From assembly GCA_020072905.1 (NCBI GenBank), contig JAIQGB010000095.1, positions 1-11,636 of the forward strand: a stretch of 11,636 nt of DNA, written 5' to 3'. Below the pieces are notes generated by a model. That model was not told the DNA's origin and searched no databases. It saw nothing but the letters and a program-made list of their open reading frames with translations. Source of the stretch: Terriglobia bacterium (lineage in GTDB: Bacteria > Acidobacteriota > Terriglobia > UBA7540). The first letter of the stretch is position 1. Each line of letters opens with the position of its first letter. A program made the translations under genes and the position numbers. Positions 1-5,205 of the stretch are shown in pieces.

Positions 1-1035
1 GCGTTTGCCGAGCCGGAGGAATTGCTGGCGCTCAAGGACGTCGACGCCGTGCTCATCCCCACGCCCGAGCACTCGCATTCGCCCGTCCTCAAGATGGTCG
101 CCGACGCCGGCAAAGACGCCTATTGTGAGAAGCCCATGGGGAACGTGCTCGAAGAGGTGAAGGCGGCGCGTGACGCGGTGCTCTCGCGCAACCTCATTGC
201 GCAGATCGGCACGCAGCATCGCAGCGAACTCTATCCCCGCGCCGCGCACGACCTGGTCCAGACCGGCGCGCTCGGCGATGTCAGCAAGGTGGAAGTGGTC
301 TGGAACTACCGCGGCCCGCGCTGGCGCGGCCGCCCGGAAGTGAAGCAGATTCGCGAAGCGGACACCGACTGGCGCAAATGGCTGATGACCAAACCCGATC
401 GCCCGTTCGATCCGCAACTCTACTTCGAGTTCCGGCTCTACAAGGATTTCTCCAGTGGCATTGTCGACCAGTGGATGAGCCACGGCATCGACCTCGTGCA
501 CTGGTTTATGGACGACCCGGTCCCGAAATCCGTGACCGCGAACGGCGGCATCTTCGCCTGGCACGACGGCCGCGAGAATCCCGACACCTTCCAGGCGCTG
601 CTCGACTACCCCAAGGGGTTCCTGGTCAGCTACTCGACCAGCTTCGGAAATGACTCGCCGAGCTTCACGCGCTACATGGGGAAAAAGGCCACGCTCGTCA
701 ATATCGGCGGCGAGGGCAGCCCGCGCTATCAGCTCGTCGAGGAGAAGGGCGTGCACGAGGACGATCCGAACGTCTACGAGAAGCGCGCCAAAAAGGACAT
801 CCTGCTGCCCGGCGACACCCAACTGCCTCCCACGGGCATCGGCGACGAAGACCTCCACCACATGGAGAACTGGTTCGAATGCCTGCGCAGCCGCCAGCAG
901 CCCCACGCTACGGTGCGCGAGGGCTTCGGCCACTCCGTCGCCTGCATCATGGCCGCGCATTCGTACTGGCAGGGGAAAAAGCTCTACTACGACGCCAAGA
1001 ACGAGCAGATCCTCGATAGCCCGCCGGCGGCGTGA
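1..1035 (+). CDS. Gfo/Idh/MocA family NAD(P)-dependent oxidoreductase, 5'-truncated by the window
   Basis: The frame is open from base 1, so the true start lies upstream; 344 codons and a TGA are present. Family members are mostly soluble or Tat-exported dehydrogenases acting on sugars, inositols and related compounds. The visible part starts inside the Rossmann domain: DVDAVLIPTPEHSH (the segment that follows the dinucleotide-binding half) and then AYCEKPM, the EKP motif whose lysine is catalytic in the family (codon 130-132). The middle holds the C-terminal substrate domain with DQWMSHGIDLVHWFMDD, matching the usual DxxxHxxDxxxW helix. The Rossmann glycine motif and any Tat signal lie outside the window. 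The gene is convergent with the PadR gene (47 bp gap). The family is clear, the substrate cannot be told, and related proteins are often annotated only as putative dehydrogenase. Confidence 0.9.
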   Translation, partial: AFAEPEELLALKDVDAVLIPTPEHSHSPVLKMVADAGKDAYCEKPMGNVLEEVKAARDAVLSRNLIAQIGTQHRSELYPRAAHDLVQTGALGDVSKVEVVWNYRGPRWRGRPEVKQIREADTDWRKWLMTKPDRPFDPQLYFEFRLYKDFSSGIVDQWMSHGIDLVHWFMDDPVPKSVTANGGIFAWHDGRENPDTFQALLDYPKGFLVSYSTSFGNDSPSFTRYMGKKATLVNIGGEGSPRYQLVEEKGVHEDDPNVYEKRAKKDILLPGDTQLPPTGIGDEDLHHMENWFECLRSRQQPHATVREGFGHSVACIMAAHSYWQGKKLYYDAKNEQILDSPPAA

Positions 1036-1082
1036 CGGCCGTTGGCGCCGGTCTCTGACTAGAGGGGAGCTTGCTTCCCGGC

Positions 1083-1667
1083 CTACTGCGGATATCGGGC
1101 CGAAGCGCGGCGAGGGATTTCGCGCGAGAGTTTGTGCAGCCAGCGCAACTCGACCCTCATCTGCCGAATCGTCAGGCTGACCATCCAGACCGCCTCGTGG
1201 AAACGGTGGCCAACCTCCCTGCGGATGGCGCGTAAGGTGGCCTCTTCCCGGGCGAGTTCTTTCTCCAGAAACTTCCGGCGACGGCGAAGCTGCAGTCGAA
1301 AGACTCCGGGCCGCGCCTGCCAGGAGAGCGCAACCCAGGTGAGAAAGGACGGGCGGTCGCGTTGGAGCGCCCAATCCTCGCGCTCAAGCGCATTGGCGAG
1401 TGCCTTACGGCCCTTGGCGGTCGTCACAAACGCCCGGCGCTCCGGACCCGCGACGGGCTCCGCGCACTCCGCCGCGCGGATCAATCCCCGGCGGGCGAGC
1501 TTTTCGAGGGAGTAATAGACTTGGGGCCGCGAAATGCCCGCCCAGTCGCGCACCTCGCGCCTCTCTAGTTCCAGATTCGCCTGGTAGCCGTGCATCGGAC
1601 GCTCGGCCAGCAGGCTCAGCAGCACCAAGTCGGGCGTCGTCAGCTCGCGGGACTCAGCGCCGCGCAT
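1083..1667 (-). CDS. PadR family transcriptional regulator
   Basis: A 194-residue cytoplasmic DNA-binding protein. Residues about 10-90 form the PadR winged helix: TTPDLVLLSLLAERPMHGYQ at 10-29 is the classic PadR opening, followed by SRPQVYYSLEKLARRGLI, the recognition helix and wing. Residues 105-185 are a long, charged, helical C-terminal dimerisation region as in the Vir_act_alpha_C type. The ATG at 1667 lies inside the end of the upstream helix-hairpin-helix gene (14-bp overlap), with AAAGG about 8 nt before it, so the two are probably translationally coupled and share the promoter at 1986-2014. PadR proteins usually repress, and often control their own operon plus a divergent gene. The palindrome at 1985-2001 is the obvious candidate operator. 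The ligand is unknown. Confidence 0.92.
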   Translation of the reverse strand: MRGAESRELTTPDLVLLSLLAERPMHGYQANLELERREVRDWAGISRPQVYYSLEKLARRGLIRAAECAEPVAGPERRAFVTTAKGRKALANALEREDWALQRDRPSFLTWVALSWQARPGVFRLQLRRRRKFLEKELAREEATLRAIRREVGHRFHEAVWMVSLTIRQMRVELRWLHKLSREIPRRASARYPQ

Positions 1668-1938
1668 CGCGCGCCTTTCTCTTGCGGCTCCAATACCACC
1701 ACTGGCATTGCTCGGCGGGCAGACGCGGGTTCCTGGCCTGCGCGACGGCCGCGGAGAAAACGTCGAGGCAGCAGATGTCCACGGGTTGGCCGGTCACACC
1801 ACAGAGCTTCTCGTAGAGTTTCTCCGGATTCTGCCGCGCCAGGTGGGCGACGCTGCGGACGCCCAGAAGCTCGAAATCCCGCAACATCGCCGGTCCGACG
1901 CTGATCAACTGCTTCAGTTCGCGCTCTTCGCTCGGCAT
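1654..1938 (-). CDS. Helix-hairpin-helix (Cdd1 / 'pathogenicity locus'-like) small protein
   Basis: 94 residues, first gene of the minus-strand pair. The sequence ELKQLISVGPAMLRDFELLG is a helix-hairpin-helix-like segment, followed by VRSVAHLARQNPEKLYEKLC and VDICCLDVFSAAVAQAR, the conserved pattern of the Cdd1 family (often annotated 'pathogenicity locus' or 'mitomycin resistance protein'). The tail is rich in W, R and K (QCQWWYWSRKRK). HhH folds usually bind DNA without sequence specificity, but the function of this family is not firmly established. The start is well supported: AAGGAGGA at 1953-1946 lies 7 nt before the ATG. It overlaps the following PadR gene by 14 bp and is probably co-repressed with it. 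Family assignment is from remembered motif similarity. Confidence 0.8.
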   Translation of the reverse strand: MPSEERELKQLISVGPAMLRDFELLGVRSVAHLARQNPEKLYEKLCGVTGQPVDICCLDVFSAAVAQARNPRLPAEQCQWWYWSRKRKARDARR

Positions 1939-1951
1939 GCAAAAATCCTCC

Positions 1952-1981
1952 TTGACAAGCGGTTTGAAGATCGTGTAGATT
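1952..1981 (+). promoter_or_regulatory. Candidate promoter for the VOC gene, divergent from the padR promoter
   Basis: TTGACA at 1952-1957 is followed after 18 nt by TAGATT (1976-1981, 4/6 match). The palindrome 1985-2001 would fall at the transcription start region, so one operator could control both directions. The leader to the ATG at 2116 would be roughly 130 nt. The -35 box is perfect but the -10 is weak, so this is less certain than the opposing promoter. Confidence 0.45.
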
Positions 1982-1984
1982 CAC

Positions 1985-2001
1985 TAGTCTAAATTAGACT
2001 A
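1985..2001. promoter_or_regulatory. Perfect inverted repeat, probable PadR operator
   Basis: TAGTCTAA, one central A, then TTAGACTA: a perfect 8-1-8 bp inverted repeat in an AT-rich island. Pairing resumes one base further out on both sides (CA/TG). It covers the -10 box of the HhH-padR promoter and lies just downstream of the candidate VOC promoter. That PadR binds it is inferred from position and symmetry. Confidence 0.7.
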
Positions 2002-2014
2002 CTGGCCCTGTCAA
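1986..2014 (-). promoter_or_regulatory. Sigma-70-type promoter for the HhH-padR pair
   Basis: On the minus strand a perfect -35 box TTGACA (2014-2009) is followed by exactly 17 nt and then TAGACT (1991-1986, 4/6 match to TATAAT). The HhH start codon is about 50 nt downstream with a strong ribosome binding site. The -10 box lies inside the palindrome 1985-2001, so a bound repressor would block RNA polymerase. Confidence 0.7.
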
Positions 2015-2115
2015 GGAGAATTTGGCCCAGGCGCGAAGGATTGCTCGCCCCGCTGATACTCATCGTGCTCGCCGGTTCGCCTGCCGGCCAACTCCAGGGA
2101 GAGGAGAAGACGAAC

Positions 2116-2511
2116 ATGGTGAAGAAGATCACGCCTGTGTTGCTTGTCGAGGAGGTCGAGCCCTGCGTGAAGTTCTGGGTGGAGCGCCTGGGCTTCGAAA
2201 AGACCGTCGAGGTTCCGGAAGGGAACAAGATCGGCTTCGTGATTCTGCAAAAGGGCGGCGTGGAGCTCATGTATCAATCCTACGCGAGTGCGGACAAGGA
2301 CGTCCCCGGCAGCGCGAAGGCGTACCCCAAGGGCCCGACGTTTCTCTACGTCGAGGTGGAGAATCTCGAGGCAATCATCCCGGCGATGAAGGGCGTCGAC
2401 GTCGTCATGCCCGTGCGCACGACGTTCTACGGCGCGAAGGAGTTCGGCGTGAAGGACCCCGCCGGGCACATCGTTACCTTCGCCCAACTCAGCGCCGCAC
2501 CGGCACCGTGA
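2116..2511 (+). CDS. VOC (glyoxalase / bleomycin resistance / dioxygenase) superfamily protein
   Basis: 131 residues, one VOC domain with two beta-alpha-beta-beta-beta modules. Module 1: KKITPVLLVEEVEPCVKFW followed by RLGFEKT and GFVILQKGGVELMYQS. Module 2: PTFLYVEVENLEAIIPAMKG, then KEFGVKDPAGHIVTFAQL. The start is set by GAGAGGAGAAG shortly before the ATG at 2116. The reading frame stays open upstream to a TTG at 2041 that has AAGGA directly abutting it, so I treat the 25 extra codons as less likely, although they look hydrophobic. Usual VOC metal positions are not kept: the first strand has no histidine, and the last strand reads IVTFAQ where many members have a glutamate. A binding or resistance role is therefore as plausible as glyoxalase activity. 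It is divergent from the HhH-padR pair and probably controlled by PadR. Confidence 0.85.
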   Translation: MVKKITPVLLVEEVEPCVKFWVERLGFEKTVEVPEGNKIGFVILQKGGVELMYQSYASADKDVPGSAKAYPKGPTFLYVEVENLEAIIPAMKGVDVVMPVRTTFYGAKEFGVKDPAGHIVTFAQLSAAPAP

Positions 2512-2527
2512 AACCTGGACGGGCTCC

Positions 2528-2547
2528 GACCCCGGAGGTTCGGGGTC
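2528..2547 (+). terminator. GC-rich stem-loop after the VOC gene
   Basis: GACCCCG (2528-2534), a 6-nt loop, and CGGGGTC (2541-2547) form a perfect 7-bp stem 16 nt after the VOC stop codon. No T-run follows, so this is at best a weak intrinsic terminator or an mRNA 3'-end hairpin. It lies in the 158-bp gap between the convergent VOC and ADP-ribosylglycohydrolase genes; I see nothing else there. Confidence 0.35.
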
Positions 2548-2669
2548 CGTGTCTTGCCTCGCTCCTCTCCCCCGGGAGATGGTCCGCGGCACGTCAGGGC
2601 GGATGAAGACCGGGCGATCAACATCTGTTCCGAGCTGAGGTAGGTTGCCCGCGGCGGAATCCAGTCCCC

Positions 2670-4244
2670 CTACTTCCGAAAGACAACCAGATCTTCCAGG
2701 TCAACCCACGCGCCTTTCGATCCCGGATAGGGCTTGCCGGCCACGACCACGCGGACGGTGTGCTGGCCGGAAGGCAGATCGAATTTGCCCCACAGCCCCT
2801 CGCCGCCGCGGTCACCGTCGTCGTTATAACCGTCAATCGTCGCCAAGCGCTTGCCGTCCAGGTAGAGCTGTGCGGTGCCACAGTCGGTGTCGAGGGTCCC
2901 CACCAGCATCGCGCCCGAGCCGTCGAAGGTCACCACAGCCTCGGCGCCGGCGGTCTTGGAGCGTCGCGCGCGCCCTCCTTCCGTCGCCTGCCAATCGCCT
3001 TGCCACTTCCAGCGCGCGTCATTGAGGGCGATCCGCTCGACGACATGGCCCGGGGCGAACTGCTCGAGCTTGAGCGTCGCCGGTTTCTGCGCGGGAATCG
3101 TGAGTCCCTTCTCGCTGGTGCTCCCGCCCTGCTCCTGCACAACCAGCTTCGCCCGCTCGACGGTGCTCTTCACAATCGAGTTGAAGGAGTAGTTGGTGTA
3201 GGAGAACTTGCTGTCAGCAATGGCGGCGAGGGGCGCGGTCCATTTGGAGGGAATGCGTTTGTAGCCGAGCATCACGCCCAGCACGCCCGCCGCGCTCGAG
3301 GGATTGCAGTCGCTATCCTGCCCGGCGCGCATGGAAACCTCCATGGTTTTCTCAAAGTCTCCCCCACCGTAGAGCAGTCCCAGCGCCACGTAGGCGCCGT
3401 TGAGCGCCGCGTCGATGTTGAACGGGCGCAGCGCGCCATCCGGACACGGATCGTCCCGGTCCCACTTCTCCTCAATCATCTGCCAGGTCTTCTTCCAGTC
3501 TCCATTCTCCGTCGACCACTTCAGCGTGTCGCGAATCACCTGGGCATAGACGCTCCCGGCGGGAATCGCCGCCACGCCCGCTTCGACCACCTGGCGCGGA
3601 TCGTTCTCGAAGAATGCCGCCGCGTACATGGCGCTGATGAACACGCCGCCGTACACGCCGTCGCCGTAATTCATCACGTGTCCGACGCGCTCGGCGTAAT
3701 GCTGCGCGGCGCGCGGCAGGCCGGGCGACATCAGGCCGATGAAGTCCGACTCGATCTGGAAATCGATGTCGTTGGCATGTAAGTTGTGCTGGGGATTGCC
3801 CGAGGCGGGGGCCTTCACGCCCCGCCGCAGCAGCCGTCGCGCGGCGAGGTTGGCGTGCCAGAGTTGATACTTCGAGTCCTTGAACGCCTCGCCGTACTGC
3901 TCGGTGGTGGCGTTGAGCCCCAGGCGATCCATCACGTCAGCAAAGGTCATCTCCACGTAGAGATCATCCTGGTCGAGCGCGCCTTTCAGCTCCTCCGGCT
4001 TCCAATGGCGCGGCTGCTGGTTGATCTTCTGTTCGAAGCGGAACTCCGTGGGCGCGCCGTAGGTGACGCCGATCATCTGCCCGGCCCAGCCGCCGCGAAC
4101 CTTGTCCTCCAGCGCGGCCCACGAAAGTTGCCGCGTCGCGGCCGGGCTTGGGCCGCCACCCTTCGGCCCGGCACTCAGAATCGCACCCGAACTCAAGATG
4201 AGAGAACCCAACAGCAAGGAATGCGCAAACAACCGAACCCTCAT
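2670..4244 (-). CDS. Exported ADP-ribosylglycohydrolase family protein with C-terminal beta domain
   Basis: 524 residues. Residues 1-25 are a Sec signal peptide (MRVRLF, then a hydrophobic core, then ILSAG). Residues about 43-345 are the all-helical ADP-ribosylglycohydrolase (DraG/ARH) domain: DKVRGGWAGQMIGVTYGAPTE (47-67) and DQDDLYVEMTF (91-101) near the N-terminus, NYGDGVYGGVFISAMYAAAF in the middle, and RAGQDSDCNPSSAAGVLG (306-323) for the second acidic metal-binding cluster. Residues about 400-524 look like a beta-sandwich domain (repeated aromatic and Gly-rich strands, YLDGKRLATIDGYNDD, SGQHTVRVVV) of a carbohydrate- or galactose-binding type. GGAGG sits 5 nt before the ATG. DraG enzymes remove ADP-ribose from proteins in the cytoplasm; an exported form with a sugar-binding-like tail more likely acts on another N- or O-glycosidic substrate. 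Acidic pairs at 91-94 and 310/312 are kept, so the metal site seems intact. Confidence 0.88.
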   Translation of the reverse strand: MRVRLFAHSLLLGSLILSSGAILSAGPKGGGPSPAATRQLSWAALEDKVRGGWAGQMIGVTYGAPTEFRFEQKINQQPRHWKPEELKGALDQDDLYVEMTFADVMDRLGLNATTEQYGEAFKDSKYQLWHANLAARRLLRRGVKAPASGNPQHNLHANDIDFQIESDFIGLMSPGLPRAAQHYAERVGHVMNYGDGVYGGVFISAMYAAAFFENDPRQVVEAGVAAIPAGSVYAQVIRDTLKWSTENGDWKKTWQMIEEKWDRDDPCPDGALRPFNIDAALNGAYVALGLLYGGGDFEKTMEVSMRAGQDSDCNPSSAAGVLGVMLGYKRIPSKWTAPLAAIADSKFSYTNYSFNSIVKSTVERAKLVVQEQGGSTSEKGLTIPAQKPATLKLEQFAPGHVVERIALNDARWKWQGDWQATEGGRARRSKTAGAEAVVTFDGSGAMLVGTLDTDCGTAQLYLDGKRLATIDGYNDDGDRGGEGLWGKFDLPSGQHTVRVVVAGKPYPGSKGAWVDLEDLVVFRK

Positions 4245-4457
4245 GGTAACCTCCGCGGGTTGAGTGATCGCCGATTGGCGCCGAACGGTGACAACAAGAC
4301 ATTCTCCGCTGACCGCTTGGTCTCAGGCCATCTGGCGTCGGCGGACGAGCGAGGGAAGTGTCTCGCATTCTGCGTCGAACTTCCAGTGGAGCGACCCACG
4401 CGGCGCGCTGCAAACGCTTACTCTCCAGGAATTGCATTCCATAAGCCGGCGATGAAG

Positions 4458-4471
4458 CGGTCCGCGGACCG
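4458..4471. repeat. 14-bp perfect palindrome in the divergent intergenic region
   Basis: CGGTCCGCGGACCG is a perfect dyad; allowing one G-T pair it extends to 4454-4475. It lies 210 bp upstream of the ADP-ribosylglycohydrolase start and about 240 bp upstream of the 89-residue gene. It may be an operator or the foot of a hairpin; no T-run follows. Confidence 0.45.
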
Positions 4472-4489
4472 TTTCTCTCCTCCCCAACG

Positions 4490-4712
4490 CGGAAAATCCT
4501 TCCCTTCCCGTTACCTTTTCCGGTCCTTGTCGTCTAAAGGGCCATAAAGGGACGGGCTGCTCATCAGGCCCGTCAAACCCAAAAGGCGGGGGCGAAGAGC
4601 CCGGAGATGCAATAATGCAAGGCACGCAGAAAAACTCGTCAACCGCGAAACTTCTCGCCACCGCGCTGCGTATATCTGGACAGTACGCAGTTTCGCGGGA
4701 AGGAGGAAAGGC
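4490..4712 (+). promoter_or_regulatory. Structured 5' leader candidate of the 89-residue gene
   Basis: The gap 4245-4713 has no convincing gene but several base-paired elements on the plus strand. (1) CGGAAAA (4490-4496) pairs with TTTTCCG (4516-4522), enclosing a pyrimidine loop. (2) GACGGGC (4551-4557) pairs with GCCCGTC (4568-4574). (3) GGGC (4590-4593) pairs with GCCC (4599-4602). (4) CCGCGAAACT (4643-4652) pairs perfectly with AGTTTCGCGG (4689-4698), enclosing a smaller hairpin of CTGCGTA (4666-4672) and TACGCAG (4684-4690, which competes for two bases). Helix 4 ends immediately before the ribosome binding site AAGGAGGA (4700-4707). The loop of hairpin 1 contains TCCTTCCC (4497-4504), complementary to GGGAAGGA (4697-4704) that covers the SD. 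This arrangement suggests cis-regulation of translation, but it matches no riboswitch class I can name, and no promoter is clear. Confidence 0.4.
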
Positions 4713-4713
4713 C

Positions 4714-4983
4714 ATGACCCTCAAGCTGAACGGCAACACGGGAATCGACAACCTGCGGAACTATCCGACGGAAATCGTCGAGAAGCTTCGCGCCCTCCTG
4801 GCCTCCGGGGCGCGCGCCTATCCGGACCCCACCCGGAAGCAATTCTATGACCTCGAGAACGGCTCGCGGATGTTCTACATCCACATCTCCCCGACCGGCA
4901 ACGTCTGGCTGCTCGCCTCGTGGATGAAGGCTGCGCCTGCGGTGGCGCAATCGCGGTCCGCCCTCGCCGAAGCTCGCCCGTAA
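4714..4983 (+). CDS. Small conserved-looking protein of unknown function, 89 residues
   Basis: The ATG at 4714 is preceded by AAGGAGGA with 6 nt spacing, which fixes the start; an in-frame ATG at 4615 has no ribosome binding site and would lie inside the leader hairpins. The protein is soluble with no signal peptide or membrane segment. Residues 12-37 look helical (DNLRNYPTEIVEKLRALLAS). A compact beta-rich core follows: PDPTRKQFYDLENGSRMFYI then HISPTGNVWLLASW. The Ala-rich C-terminus looks disordered. The core resembles small hypothetical proteins I associate with Acidobacteriota, but I cannot give it a function. Good start signals, normal codon use and a plausible fold argue that it is a real gene. 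It is convergent with the kinase gene. Confidence 0.75.
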   Translation: MTLKLNGNTGIDNLRNYPTEIVEKLRALLASGARAYPDPTRKQFYDLENGSRMFYIHISPTGNVWLLASWMKAAPAVAQSRSALAEARP

Positions 4984-5041
4984 TCCCGGCTGGGATTCCG
5001 TTCCATCCTCTCTCTTGCTGAGCCGAGGGGCGTGGGTGTGC

Positions 5042-5066
5042 GCCCCCGCCAATCCTGGCGCGGGGC
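5042..5066. terminator. Strong GC-rich hairpin between convergent genes
   Basis: GCCCCCGCCA (5042-5051) pairs with TGGCG-C-GGGGC (5056-5066) with one bulged C (5061) and a 4-nt loop, giving a 10-bp stem. It lies 58 bp after the stop of the 89-residue gene and 134 bp after the kinase stop. No T-run follows on either strand. It may act as a bidirectional 3'-end structure or be part of the palindrome cluster that follows. Confidence 0.4.
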
Positions 5067-5113
5067 TATGGCTGGAGATTCACGCAGGTACGGGCGCGGC
5101 TTGCTGCGTCCTG

Positions 5114-5136
5114 GGCGAGGCTAGCCTCGCCGCTAC
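5114..5136 (-). repeat. GTAG-headed 18-bp palindrome, REP-like
   Basis: A perfect 18-bp palindrome (5114-5131, arms GGCGAGGC/GCCTCGCC) is preceded on the minus strand by CTGTAGC, so it reads GTAG followed by a hairpin. GTAG or GGAG before a hairpin is the hallmark of REP sequences recognised by RAYT (TnpA-REP) transposases. The CTGTAGCG head also occurs twice in the element at 7564-7622. Confidence 0.6.
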
Positions 5137-5137
5137 A

Positions 5138-5152
5138 GCAGGAAATTCCTGC
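5138..5152. repeat. 15-bp inverted repeat within the palindrome cluster
   Basis: GCAGGAA, a central A, then TTCCTGC: perfect 7-bp arms. It lies between the REP-like palindrome at 5114 and the two-hairpin element at 5155, and has no GTAG head of its own. Confidence 0.5.
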
Positions 5153-5154
5153 GG

Positions 5155-5205
5155 CGGTAGGGCGGCCTCTGGCCGCCCGCGGGAGGGCGGAGCCCTCCCC
5201 TACCG
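5155..5205. repeat. Two-hairpin BIME-like element at the kinase 3' end
   Basis: Outer arms CGGTAG (5155-5160) and CTACCG (5200-5205) enclose two hairpins: GGGCGGCC-TCT-GGCCGCCC (5160-5178) and GGGAGGGC-GGA-GCCCTCCC (5181-5199). Each hairpin is headed by GTAG on its own strand, so the unit is a pair of REP-like hairpins facing each other. The minus-strand GTAG provides the TAG stop codon (5202-5200) of the kinase fusion. The architecture is the same as the 59-bp element at 7564-7622. Confidence 0.65.

Noticed and set aside
1036..1082. Terminator between the convergent oxidoreductase and padR genes
   Set aside because: Only weak, wobble-containing pairing (GGGAGC...GCTTCCC) and no T-run; not supportable.
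1640..1984. Alternative 114-codon minus-strand frame across the HhH gene
   Set aside because: The 94-codon frame has the strong AAGGAGGA site and family motifs; the other covers the promoter and operator.
2022..2606. 194-codon frames on both strands across the VOC gene
   Set aside because: Both overlap the VOC domain in other frames and are low-complexity R/G/H-rich; the VOC frame has a good SD and motifs.
2760..3782. 340-codon plus-strand open frame
   Set aside because: Antisense to the clear ADP-ribosylglycohydrolase gene; composition is that of a shadow frame (runs of H, R, A, V) with no motif.
4551..4610. Possible c-di-GMP-I (GEMM) or fluoride riboswitch in the leader of the 89-residue gene
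   Set aside because: Short stretches such as CAAACCC and GGGGGCGAAGAGCC recall GEMM, but the GACGCAAAGCC core and the tetraloop receptor are not present, and the fluoride pseudoknot pattern is missing. Kept only as an unclassified structured leader.
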